A stretch of 58,819 nt of DNA from an uncultured Eubacteriales bacterium (lineage in GTDB: Bacteria > Bacillota > Clostridia > Oscillospirales > Acutalibacteraceae), in assembly GCA_949293815.1 (NCBI GenBank), contig CASFEZ010000011.1:1-58819 (forward strand), written 5' to 3'. Each line of letters begins with the position of its first letter. Within the stretch, counting starts at the first letter, position 1. The translations under genes were made by a program, and so were the position numbers. The notes beneath the pieces are model-generated. The model did no database searches and was not told the origin of the DNA. It saw nothing but the letters and a program-made list of their open reading frames with translations. This document shows, in pieces, positions 16,902-25,091 of the stretch.

Positions 16902-19900
16902 TTATGCCTCGTTCGCGGTCTGCTCCTCACCTGCGGTTTTATCCGGTGTCGCAGATGTATCGGCAATCTCATCCGGAGCAACCGCATCATCTTGTGTAGC
17001 GGTCGCAGCCGCATCAGAAACGGCAGACTCTTCAGCAGCAGACTCCGCGACAGGCTGCGCAGCAATACCGGCAGGTGCCGCCTTCGGGTGCTTTTTACGC
17101 CAAACCAGCGCTATGACAAGCAGCATCACAAGTCCCGCTGCGCTCATAGCGACAGCCAGCTGCCAATGGGGCGTCGCATAGCGGAACTCGACGGTATGGT
17201 CCCCAGCATCCAGCATCACGCCGCAGAACATGGTGTTTACATCCACAAGCTCCGCTTCTTCTCCATCCACAAAAACGCGCCAGCCCTCAGAATAGGGAAT
17301 CTGCGTGGCCAGAAGCTTCGGGGTGTCCAGAGAGATGGTGCCGCTGACAGTATTGTCTGAAACAACAACATTTTCCAAAACATCCTGCCGCCTGGCCTCC
17401 ACATCGTCAAACACGCCGGACAGGCTCTGGTTGCAAACCATCAGCGAATCAAAGGTATATACGCCCTCGTGGTCAAAGGAGATGGTCAGCGTCTGTTCAG
17501 ATATATTTCCGATGATTTCCCCATCGGAAACATATCCCATATTTTCCAAAAAGTCATGTTTGCCGGAATAAAAACTGTTTTCCGGGGTGTAGTAGCAAAT
17601 ATAGCCGCTGATATTTGCCATATCAGAAGAGACGCGAATACCTGCGGTTCTTGGCGCAGAATAATAATACTCACGTTCGGCCAGAAGCCGCTCGCCCAGC
17701 GGATCGAAATCCGACAATACCGCGTTGCCCTCCTGTTCAGCAGCGGCAACATAGGCGTCCAGCTTTTCGCGTACAGCATCGTAAACAGAAATATCCTCAT
17801 ATTCCATACCGGTCACACTCAAATATACCTCGGAATCATACTGTACCGGCAAGGTCACCTGCAAGGTTTTGCTGGCATCGGTCACAGTAATTTTACCGTT
17901 TTCTACTTCAATCCCTTCGGTGCTGTTCAACAGCGAAAACAAATCGAACTCTTGAGGAGCATTTTGAATTTCACCCTTCGGCAAACTGGTTACCGCATCG
18001 GTTACAGCCGTCTGCAACAGGCAATTCTGCCGCTCGGCCGGTGTCATCGACAAATAATCCAGACGGCTCAGCGTCGTATCATATGTATACCCCATCGGCA
18101 GATAATACGCTGTTTCATACAGCGACAACAACGTTAATTCTGCATACTCCCGATTTGCGCTACCGGGAATATTGGTTAAATCGTTTGAGGAGGTTGAGTA
18201 ACTGGGCGCATTATAAAAGCCCCAGGTTAGGCCGGTATCGCTATAATATTTTTGCTTCATAAAGACATCACCGTCTACCCGATACCGCGAACCGGTCAGA
18301 TATTGCAGCATAACCCGATTGTCCAGATTGTTGATTTGCTGCTCAAAGGAGACATTCAGCGCAATTTCATTAAAGAACTGACTGGCCTTTGGATTGGCAA
18401 TGCTGAAAAAGAACGAGGTCGAATATTCGTCATTGAGAAGCGCATCGTTGATGGTGCGAACAAAATAGGTGTCATATCGACTGAACTCCTCCCGTTCGCC
18501 GAGCATTTTCACCGCTGCAGAGGCTGTATTTTCGACCATATAATCATAGGTATCGCCCAGACGCATAAACTCATCGATATATCTTCCCTGTGGAATGGAA
18601 TAGACATAATACCCCTGAATAAACACGCCCAGCACCACCAGAGCCGACAGTGCCTGCCGCGCTCGTTTTTTGGTTATCTGCAAATTCTGATAACCAAAAA
18701 CCAAACCTAGACCAAGAGCGAGCAGCACCAGCATCATCATGGTAATTTCTGTGCGAGAACGGTTCACACAAAAGACTGCCAAAATGTAAAGGCAGGCAAA
18801 CAGCGCAAGGCGCCGTTTTTCCCGCAGCGTGAGTTCCAATAATTCATCGTACAGCATACTCGTAGCAGAGGCGGCAATTAAAGCCAAAATCCAGCTCCAA
18901 CGATTGGTGACATAAGAGAAACCATTCAGCACATGCCCAAAAAACGGGAAGCACATCAATACAACGCCAATCAAGCTGGCATATACGATAACCTTGTGCT
19001 GTCTGGCACGGGCAAACGCGGCCAAAACACAAAGCACCGTAACCCCGCCAAAGCCCATAATCAGCCACTCATTCATAGAGTTGGCATCGGTCACATAGTT
19101 CAGCATACCGGCATAATAGCTCGGCTCATAGAACAGGTTTACCGCATTATCCGTATTCAGCCTATCGGTTCCCAGCGTATTCTCAATCTGCGGCAGAAAA
19201 ATAATCATCGGAATCAGAAAAGCATTGACGGTATACAACGCGAATTTTCCAACGGTAGCAAAGAAATGCTTTGCGCCTTCCTTGCGGTATGAGGTCAGAT
19301 ACCGCAGCGCTGCATAAATCACCATAAAAATGCAGGTCATATACGCACTGTAGAAATTAGACAGAATCAATACCGCAAGGGAGAGAATATACAGCAGCGG
19401 CTTTTTGCCATCAAGAATCCGATCAATGCCCAGAAAAATCAATGGACAATACACCATACCGGTTAAGAAGAAGGGATGCCGTACACCGGCCAGAAGAGAA
19501 TAGCCGGTCAGCGCATAGGCAATGGCTCCGCTGACCACGGCGGACGAAGAACATTTTTTGGAGGACATAAAAAGGCAAAAGGCTGCGCCTGCCAAATACA
19601 TTCTTAATACGACAATAAGAGAATACAAATATTCCGTATGGCTGGGCTTGAAGAAGACAGACAGCAGATTCAGCGGATCGCCAATGGCATAATAATGCAG
19701 GGTTGATACAATATCCGTTCCCAGACCAATGGAAAAATCAAACATCGGAATATGAAAAGTATGTTCAACAAAAATATTGCGCAGAATATCCCGTAAATAT
19801 TCGCCGTAATAGGCAAGCGATAAACAGTGTTGCGCAAGCCCGTCCATCGACCAAACCAACGACCGGTCATACAGCAGAAAGATGCCGCCGAATAACAACA

Positions 19901-20000
19901 CAGCCATAACCAGGAACAAAACAGAATATATTTTAATCGTCTTCCGCCATGTGTCATTTTTACATAGTGGTGATTTGACATTGCGCTGCATTATTTTCAT
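16902..20000 (-). CDS. YfhO family polytopic membrane protein
   Basis: This 1032-residue protein begins with a membrane helix and has about a dozen further helices in the first 480 residues, in the pattern of YfhO proteins (DRSLVWSMDGLAQHCLSLAYYGEYLR in the first loop, split here by position 55-80). A large extracytoplasmic region (about 480-930) and a final helix (LAVAMSAAGLVMLLVIALVW) follow. YfhO relatives are GT-C-like and linked to glycosylation of lipoteichoic acid or other cell-surface polymers; the substrate here is unknown. The last 60 or so residues are an acidic Ala/Thr/Glu-rich cytosolic tail. ATG at 20000 has GGAGG upstream. It is divergent from sigK. Confidence 0.88.
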   Translation of the reverse strand: MKIMQRNVKSPLCKNDTWRKTIKIYSVLFLVMAVLLFGGIFLLYDRSLVWSMDGLAQHCLSLAYYGEYLRDILRNIFVEHTFHIPMFDFSIGLGTDIVSTLHYYAIGDPLNLLSVFFKPSHTEYLYSLIVVLRMYLAGAAFCLFMSSKKCSSSAVVSGAIAYALTGYSLLAGVRHPFFLTGMVYCPLIFLGIDRILDGKKPLLYILSLAVLILSNFYSAYMTCIFMVIYAALRYLTSYRKEGAKHFFATVGKFALYTVNAFLIPMIIFLPQIENTLGTDRLNTDNAVNLFYEPSYYAGMLNYVTDANSMNEWLIMGFGGVTVLCVLAAFARARQHKVIVYASLIGVVLMCFPFFGHVLNGFSYVTNRWSWILALIAASATSMLYDELLELTLREKRRLALFACLYILAVFCVNRSRTEITMMMLVLLALGLGLVFGYQNLQITKKRARQALSALVVLGVFIQGYYVYSIPQGRYIDEFMRLGDTYDYMVENTASAAVKMLGEREEFSRYDTYFVRTINDALLNDEYSTSFFFSIANPKASQFFNEIALNVSFEQQINNLDNRVMLQYLTGSRYRVDGDVFMKQKYYSDTGLTWGFYNAPSYSTSSNDLTNIPGSANREYAELTLLSLYETAYYLPMGYTYDTTLSRLDYLSMTPAERQNCLLQTAVTDAVTSLPKGEIQNAPQEFDLFSLLNSTEGIEVENGKITVTDASKTLQVTLPVQYDSEVYLSVTGMEYEDISVYDAVREKLDAYVAAAEQEGNAVLSDFDPLGERLLAEREYYYSAPRTAGIRVSSDMANISGYICYYTPENSFYSGKHDFLENMGYVSDGEIIGNISEQTLTISFDHEGVYTFDSLMVCNQSLSGVFDDVEARRQDVLENVVVSDNTVSGTISLDTPKLLATQIPYSEGWRVFVDGEEAELVDVNTMFCGVMLDAGDHTVEFRYATPHWQLAVAMSAAGLVMLLVIALVWRKKHPKAAPAGIAAQPVAESAAEESAVSDAAATATQDDAVAPDEIADTSATPDKTAGEEQTANEA

Positions 20001-20031
20001 AATATCCTCCCAAAAACCAAAATTTCAATAA

Positions 20032-20061
20032 ATTATAACACATGCGTTGCAGAACTTGCAA
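20032..20061 (-). promoter_or_regulatory. promoter for yfhO-type gene
   Basis: On the minus strand TTGCAA (20061-20056) and TATAAT (20037-20032) are 18 bp apart, about 30 bp upstream of the start codon. The -10 is perfect; the -35 matches four of six. Confidence 0.6.
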
Positions 20062-20212
20062 GATAATCTGACCAAAAAATATGTTTTTCGCGCTTCCCTG
20101 AGCGATTCACACGCATCTGCCCGCCTTCCTATGCCTTGATATACTGTATCAATTACAAAAAAACATAGGACAGTCTGCGCTTTGCATAGAATACCGAGAA
20201 AGGGGTGTTGTT

Positions 20213-20887
20213 ATGTTGGAATATCTTGCCGATTTGATTTGTTTTGCGCTGCATATCAGCGATTACGGTGTTTTTCCGAAAACGCTGAGCCGGGAAAAAG
20301 AAGCCCAGCTGCTGCAAAGAAAGGCGCAGGGGGATACCCAGGCGGAAAAGCAATTGGTGCGCCACAATCTGCGGCTGGTGGTGCATGTGATAAAAAAATA
20401 CTACGCGGATGAGAGCGAGCAGGACGACTTGATTTCCATCGGCACCATCGGTCTGATTAAGGGGGTGCATACCTTCAACCCGGAAAAAGGCACGCGCCTT
20501 GCGACCTACGCCGCCCGCTGCATTGAAAATGAAGTGCTGATGTTTTACCGCAATAAGGGACGCGGCGGTTCGGAGTTATCGCTGAACGACCCCATCGAAA
20601 CCGACGCGGAGGGCAACCCGCTGACCATCGGGGATATTCTTTTTACCGAGGATAATACGGTAGAGCAGATGATTTACCGCCAGAGCGTACAGCGCGCCAA
20701 GCAGCTTGCCGAACAGCTGCCGCCGGGGCGGGAAAAACAGATTATTACCATGCGCTACGGGCTGGATGGGAATGCGCCCATGACCCAGGCAGAGGTTGCC
20801 AAGCGTCTGCATATCTCTCGTTCCTATGTGTCGCGGATTGAAACCAAGATTCTGCGGCGTATGCGCGAGGAATTTGATAAAGAATAA
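20213..20887 (+). CDS. sigK: RNA polymerase sporulation sigma factor SigK
   Basis: This 224-residue protein matches SigK closely. It has a hydrophobic N-terminal pro-sequence (about residues 1-20), the core-binding segment HNLRLVVHVIKKYY, the -10 recognition region DLISIGTIGLIKGVHTF and YAARCIENEVLM, and a region 4 helix-turn-helix with RSYVSRIE. SigK drives late mother-cell genes for spore coat and cortex and is activated by removal of the pro-sequence. The coding region is continuous, with no skin-type insertion as in B. subtilis. ATG has GAAAGGGG upstream. No convincing sigma-E promoter was identified, though this would be the expected control. Confidence 0.95.
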   Translation: MLEYLADLICFALHISDYGVFPKTLSREKEAQLLQRKAQGDTQAEKQLVRHNLRLVVHVIKKYYADESEQDDLISIGTIGLIKGVHTFNPEKGTRLATYAARCIENEVLMFYRNKGRGGSELSLNDPIETDAEGNPLTIGDILFTEDNTVEQMIYRQSVQRAKQLAEQLPPGREKQIITMRYGLDGNAPMTQAEVAKRLHISRSYVSRIETKILRRMREEFDKE

Positions 20888-20996
20888 AACTTTTTTCACT
20901 GATACGCCACATGCCGCCGAGCGGCGCTTTCCCTCGATAAATGCTGCGGATAAACCATTTTTGAAATATGCATTATCGTTAATTGTGAAAAAACAG

Positions 20997-21024
20997 ATGA
21001 CAATCAAAAAAACTATGCTAAAAT
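20997..21024 (+). promoter_or_regulatory. possible promoter for GH51 gene
   Basis: ATGACA (20997-21002) and TAAAAT (21019-21024) with a 16-bp spacer lie in an AT-rich stretch about 30 bp upstream of the start codon. The match is moderate. Confidence 0.45.
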
Positions 21025-21055
21025 ATAAAATATCTTAGTATAGGGAGTGTTTTTT

Positions 21056-23326
21056 GTGAAATCTGCCAGATATCGCGACCATTTTTACCGCACAATTGGT
21101 TGTTTGCTGCTGGGGACACTGTTTTTTTCCTGTTTAGTTCCTGGATACGCGACCGACGATTTGCAGATGCGGATTGCGCCGGAGGACAGTACGGAAATCA
21201 GCGATATGCTCTATGGTGTTTTTTTAGAGGACATCAGCTATGCCTGTGACGGGGGACTGGTGGCGAATCTGGTCAATAACAACTCCTTTGAATATGAAAC
21301 CAATGCGCTCTCCGCCTGGCGGTTGGAGAATTTAGACGCTGTGGTGGAAAATACAGACAGTATGAACGAAAACAACCCGCAATATCTTGCCGTTACCGGC
21401 GGCGGCGTACTGCGCAACATTGGCTTTACGGAGCTGTATGACTATAAAACCTGGACGGTCAACGAGGAAAAGCACAACACGCCGGATATGGGCCTTCAGG
21501 AGGGCGAGCGGTACCAGCTGACGGCTTTTTTTAAGAATATTGACTTCGGCGGCAGTATTACCGCCGCCATCGACAACGGCGGGGACGGCGAAGGGGGCAC
21601 CATTGACCTTTCCGATTGTGCGGACTGGACAAAAAAGACCGTCACCCTCACAAGCGGCAAGACGGCGGACGGCTCGCTGGTTTTTACGATAGAGGGCAGC
21701 GGCACCTTCTATATGGACATGGTCACGCTGGTTTCCGAAAACAGCTATGGCTTCGGCACCGAGGAATGGAAAAATGTGACCCTGCGCGCAGATTTGGTGC
21801 AGGCGCTTGAGGATTTGAACCCGGCGTTTATCCGGTTCCCGGGCGGCTGCTTTGCCGAGGGCGACAGCCTTGAGCGGCTTTATGACTGGAAACAGACCAT
21901 CGGCGCCACCGAAACGCGCCGGCAGGGCTATAACCTGTGGCGGGACGACGAAGCGGGTCGGGAATACATCAACACCAACGCCATGGGGTATTATGAATAT
22001 TTCCGGCTCTGCGCGGATTTGGGTGCCCAGCCGCTGCCGATTCTGAATGTGGGGCTGACCTGTCAGGGCAGAAACGACTATGAGAACCAGGCGAACCGCT
22101 ACAAAGACGGCGCGATTACCGAAGAGGAGTGGGAAGCGTATCTGGACACCATTGCCCTGCGACCGGGCACGGCGGAATGGGACGCTTATGTGCAGGATAT
22201 TTTTGATTTGATTGAGTTCGCAAACGGCGACGCGAACAGCGAATGGGGACGCGTTCGCGCTGAGAACGGCAGCGAGGAGCCGTTCAACTTGAAATATATC
22301 GGTCTTGGCAATGAAAACTGGGGGCAGGTATTCTGGCGCAATTTTGACGCGCTGTATCAGGCAGTCAAGGAGCGGTACCCGGATATTACCATCATCACCA
22401 GCGCCGGCACCTGGCTGGAGGGCACTGCCTTTGAGGGCGCCTGGCGGCGAGCCAATGAAACATATACGGACACCATCGTGGATGAACACTACTACACCGG
22501 CGACAGCTACCTGTTTTCCCACAACGACCGCTACGATTCCTACGACAGAAACGGCGCGGGGGTCTTTGTGGGCGAATACGCGGTCACGCCCCAGAAATAC
22601 GGCACCATTCAAACCAAGAGCAATCTCATTGGCGCGATTGAGGAAGCGTCCTTTATGACCGGCTTTGAGCGCAACGGCGATATTGTAAAAATGGCATCCT
22701 ATGCCCCGACCTTTGCCAAGCTGAACGCCCAGTGCTGGACCATCAATATGATTTGGTTCGATTCCCAAAGCGTGGCGCTCTCCCCCTCCTATTATGTGCA
22801 GATGCTCTATTCCAACAACACCGGCGATGCATATATCACCGCCGAAAATGAGGGCGACTGGACGGAACTGTACCATTCGGTCACCTACGACCGGGAGAAC
22901 GGGTATGTATACATTAAACTCGTCAATCATACCGGCGAAAAGCGCACCGTACACCTGGACGCTTCCGCCTTCGGCGCGGTGCAGTACGCGGATATGGTGT
23001 ATTTACAGGACAACTACCTGAGCGCCTGCAACGAGGTGGGCAAAGCCTATACCATCGTTCCCGAGCAAAGGCAGCTGGACGCTGCCAATACCATGGAGTT
23101 TGTCAGCGATAAAAATTCGGTCAGTATCGTGCGTCTGGCATTAAGCGATGGCGGCGAGGGACTTTGGCAGCTGCCCGACCACCTGCCGGACACGGTAACC
23201 TACCTGCCGCCGGTCGCCAAAGGCTTTGCCATCGGCGTGCCGTGCCTTGCGGTGGTACTGGTTATCGCAGGGCTTATTATCGGCAAGGCGGTCAAAAAAC
23301 GAAAAGCCCGAAAAAATGAGGGATAA
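21056..23326 (+). CDS. membrane-tethered alpha-L-arabinofuranosidase (GH51)
   Basis: The protein (about 756 residues) has an N-terminal signal sequence (about 10-30), a carbohydrate-binding-like beta domain, and the GH51 catalytic barrel. The barrel has the substrate segment RFPGGCFAEG, the acid/base Glu near residue 420 (GLGNEN) and the probable nucleophile Glu near residue 507 (VGEYAV). It removes arabinofuranose from arabinan, arabinoxylan or arabinogalactan. Unusually it ends with a membrane helix and a basic tail (KKRKARKNEG), preceded by LPDTV, so it is probably fixed to the cell surface. I chose GTG at 21056 because GGGAG at 21043-21047 is correctly spaced for it; an in-frame GTG at 21047 overlaps that site. 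Confidence 0.92.
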   Translation: MKSARYRDHFYRTIGCLLLGTLFFSCLVPGYATDDLQMRIAPEDSTEISDMLYGVFLEDISYACDGGLVANLVNNNSFEYETNALSAWRLENLDAVVENTDSMNENNPQYLAVTGGGVLRNIGFTELYDYKTWTVNEEKHNTPDMGLQEGERYQLTAFFKNIDFGGSITAAIDNGGDGEGGTIDLSDCADWTKKTVTLTSGKTADGSLVFTIEGSGTFYMDMVTLVSENSYGFGTEEWKNVTLRADLVQALEDLNPAFIRFPGGCFAEGDSLERLYDWKQTIGATETRRQGYNLWRDDEAGREYINTNAMGYYEYFRLCADLGAQPLPILNVGLTCQGRNDYENQANRYKDGAITEEEWEAYLDTIALRPGTAEWDAYVQDIFDLIEFANGDANSEWGRVRAENGSEEPFNLKYIGLGNENWGQVFWRNFDALYQAVKERYPDITIITSAGTWLEGTAFEGAWRRANETYTDTIVDEHYYTGDSYLFSHNDRYDSYDRNGAGVFVGEYAVTPQKYGTIQTKSNLIGAIEEASFMTGFERNGDIVKMASYAPTFAKLNAQCWTINMIWFDSQSVALSPSYYVQMLYSNNTGDAYITAENEGDWTELYHSVTYDRENGYVYIKLVNHTGEKRTVHLDASAFGAVQYADMVYLQDNYLSACNEVGKAYTIVPEQRQLDAANTMEFVSDKNSVSIVRLALSDGGEGLWQLPDHLPDTVTYLPPVAKGFAIGVPCLAVVLVIAGLIIGKAVKKRKARKNEG

Positions 23327-23355
23327 AATACAGGCGCAGCATATCCCTTATCATC

Positions 23356-23395
23356 AAAACACCGGAGATGTATCATAGGCATCTCCGGTGTTTTT
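23356..23395. terminator. bidirectional intrinsic terminator
   Basis: Arms AAAACACCGGAGATG (23356-23370) and CATCTCCGGTGTTTT (23380-23394) form a 15-bp stem followed by a further T. It separates the converging GH51 (plus) and rnmV (minus) genes. Confidence 0.95.
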
Positions 23396-23412
23396 CGTAT
23401 GTATGTTTTTCC

Positions 23413-24027
23413 TTATACAGGGTCTTTTGTACGGGGCGGGGGAAAATGGTCGGCGAGGGCATGTGAAAGGCGGTCTTTGCCGATGAAATCCTGCGCAACA
23501 CGGCGGAAGGCAGTGGTGGACAGGCGTTCGGGCAGGTCGAAATAGCGCAGCACGGCGCGGCGTTTTGCGGCGCTGTCCTCTTGGCCGGTCAGACCCCATT
23601 CGTATAAATCTGCGGTGGTAATCTCCGCCCGGGCGATTTTATCGGAATGCGCGGTCGTAAGCCCGGCTTGTTCGATGGCAGCCCGCAAGGTGGCGCTGTC
23701 CATCCCCTCAACGCCGAGTTTTCCTTCTGCGGACGGGTGCTCCTTGCGCTTTTCCTTGCCGTAGCGGTCGGGGATATAGGCATGGTACACCTGCTCCGGC
23801 GGCAGAAGTCCGCCCAGAAAGGCGCGAATACGAAAACCGGCGGCGTCGCTGTCGGTTAAAATCAAAATTCCCCGCTCCTGCCCGAGGCGCTTAATCAAAC
23901 GCTGCTTTTCCTTATCCTTGAAAATGCCGAACCCTTCGGTTTCGAGAATCAGCGCATCCAGCACCGAGGACAGGCGGATTTTGTCGTACCGACCTTCTAC
24001 CAGCACGACCTGTTCTATTTTCAGCAA
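23413..24027 (-). CDS. rnmV: ribonuclease M5-like TOPRIM protein
   Basis: This 204-residue protein starts with a TOPRIM domain: catalytic Glu in VEGRYDKIRL (about residue 11) and the DxD motif in ILTDSDAAGFRIR (about residue 58). After EGMD the C-terminal domain resembles the DUF4093 region found in ribonuclease M5. The canonical enzyme matures 5S rRNA precursors. The second half of this protein is divergent, so an RNase M5-like protein with a related role is possible. It overlaps the holA stop by seven bases and is the last gene of the minus-strand run beginning with HIT. Confidence 0.82.
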   Translation of the reverse strand: MLKIEQVVLVEGRYDKIRLSSVLDALILETEGFGIFKDKEKQRLIKRLGQERGILILTDSDAAGFRIRAFLGGLLPPEQVYHAYIPDRYGKEKRKEHPSAEGKLGVEGMDSATLRAAIEQAGLTTAHSDKIARAEITTADLYEWGLTGQEDSAAKRRAVLRYFDLPERLSTTAFRRVAQDFIGKDRLSHALADHFPPPRTKDPV

Positions 24028-25091
24028 AGCACCGCCCCCAGTTTTACCAGCGTTTCCTCCAGCAAAATCCGGTCGGAGCCGCTTCGGGATTTTAAGCAGC
24101 GGTCGGCATCATCCAATATCGCCAAACACCGGCGCACGGTGGCCATCGAAAGGTTCCGCCCGTTTTTCTGCGCCTTGTCCAGCCGAAACGAGCTGGAATA
24201 GGAAAAACATTTCATCAAATCTCGCGCGTTATGCCCGCTGCGCTGGGCAACCTTGATGCGGTACATATCCACAAAGGGAAAAATCAGCGACCCCAAAATC
24301 ATCTGCGCCGGGGTCTTTTGATCCAGCAAAATCTGTAAGGCAGCCAGCGCCTGTCCGACCCACCCGGTCAGCAGGTTATCGGCAATCTCAAAAGCGGTCG
24401 CCTCCGCTGTTTTTACTACGGTTCTGGTTATCAGCGCCTCGTCAATCGTGCCGTTCCCGGCAGCAATGCAGAGCTTTTCCAGCTCATTGAGCAGCGTATA
24501 TAAATCATTGCCGCAAAGGTTGACCATCCATCCGGCATGCTGGGGCGTTAAAACGCAGCCCCGGCGCTTTGCGCCGGAAACCAGAAGCGCTGCCAGTTCC
24601 CGCTCACTTTTCCGCTCAAAGGAGACAATATACGCCGATTCGGTAAACGCCGCAAACATCTCCTTGCGCTTTTTCTTGCGATCCTTTTCACCGTCTGCCG
24701 CCTCATCTTTTGCGGCTTTGGGCGGAAAGGTATCGTCCCGCAAAACAAAAATCAGAACCGTGCTTTCCGGCACCGAGCGGATATACTGTCCCAGCTCTTC
24801 AGCCTCTGCCGAACGCAAAGAGGTCAGCGGAAAGTCCTTGACCACGCAGCAATTGTACGCGCCCATCAGCGGCATCTGCTCCGCCGCTTCGCGGATATCC
24901 GATACCTCGCAGGCGGTGCCGTCCAGTTTTTTTAAATTAAACTGCTCAAATCCCGAGGAAACAGCCATCGAGATTATTTTTTGCAAATAAAAATCCCGCA
25001 AATACGGCTCTTTGCCGCACAATACATATAGATTGCGCAGCTTTCCTGCCGCAAGCTCTTTTTTCAGCGTCAGCTCGCTGCCCACTGCCAT
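24021..25091 (-). CDS. holA: DNA polymerase III delta subunit
   Basis: This 356-residue protein matches HolA: an N-terminal AAA+-like segment (LRNLYVLCGKEPYLRDFYLQKI), the middle region with AGWMVNLCGNDLYTLLNELEKL (around residue 190, split by position) and the C-terminal helical collar domain. Delta opens the beta sliding clamp within the clamp loader. A charged Lys/Arg insert (KDRKKKRKE, about residue 140) interrupts the first domain and is unusual but in frame. The gene overlaps comEC upstream by 22 bases and rnmV downstream by seven, so all three are likely translated from one message. Confidence 0.93.
   Translation of the reverse strand: MAVGSELTLKKELAAGKLRNLYVLCGKEPYLRDFYLQKIISMAVSSGFEQFNLKKLDGTACEVSDIREAAEQMPLMGAYNCCVVKDFPLTSLRSAEAEELGQYIRSVPESTVLIFVLRDDTFPPKAAKDEAADGEKDRKKKRKEMFAAFTESAYIVSFERKSERELAALLVSGAKRRGCVLTPQHAGWMVNLCGNDLYTLLNELEKLCIAAGNGTIDEALITRTVVKTAEATAFEIADNLLTGWVGQALAALQILLDQKTPAQMILGSLIFPFVDMYRIKVAQRSGHNARDLMKCFSYSSSFRLDKAQKNGRNLSMATVRRCLAILDDADRCLKSRSGSDRILLEETLVKLGAVLC

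Noticed and set aside
20185-20193. CATAGAATA, resembling a sigma-K/sigma-E -10 element, in front of sigK.
   Set aside because: It is only about 20 bp from the start codon, so the transcript would begin within or after the ribosome-binding site.
21332-22954. 540-codon minus-strand ORF opposite the GH51 gene.
   Set aside because: Shadow frame produced by GC-rich codon bias; the plus strand has signal peptide, catalytic motifs and ribosome-binding site.
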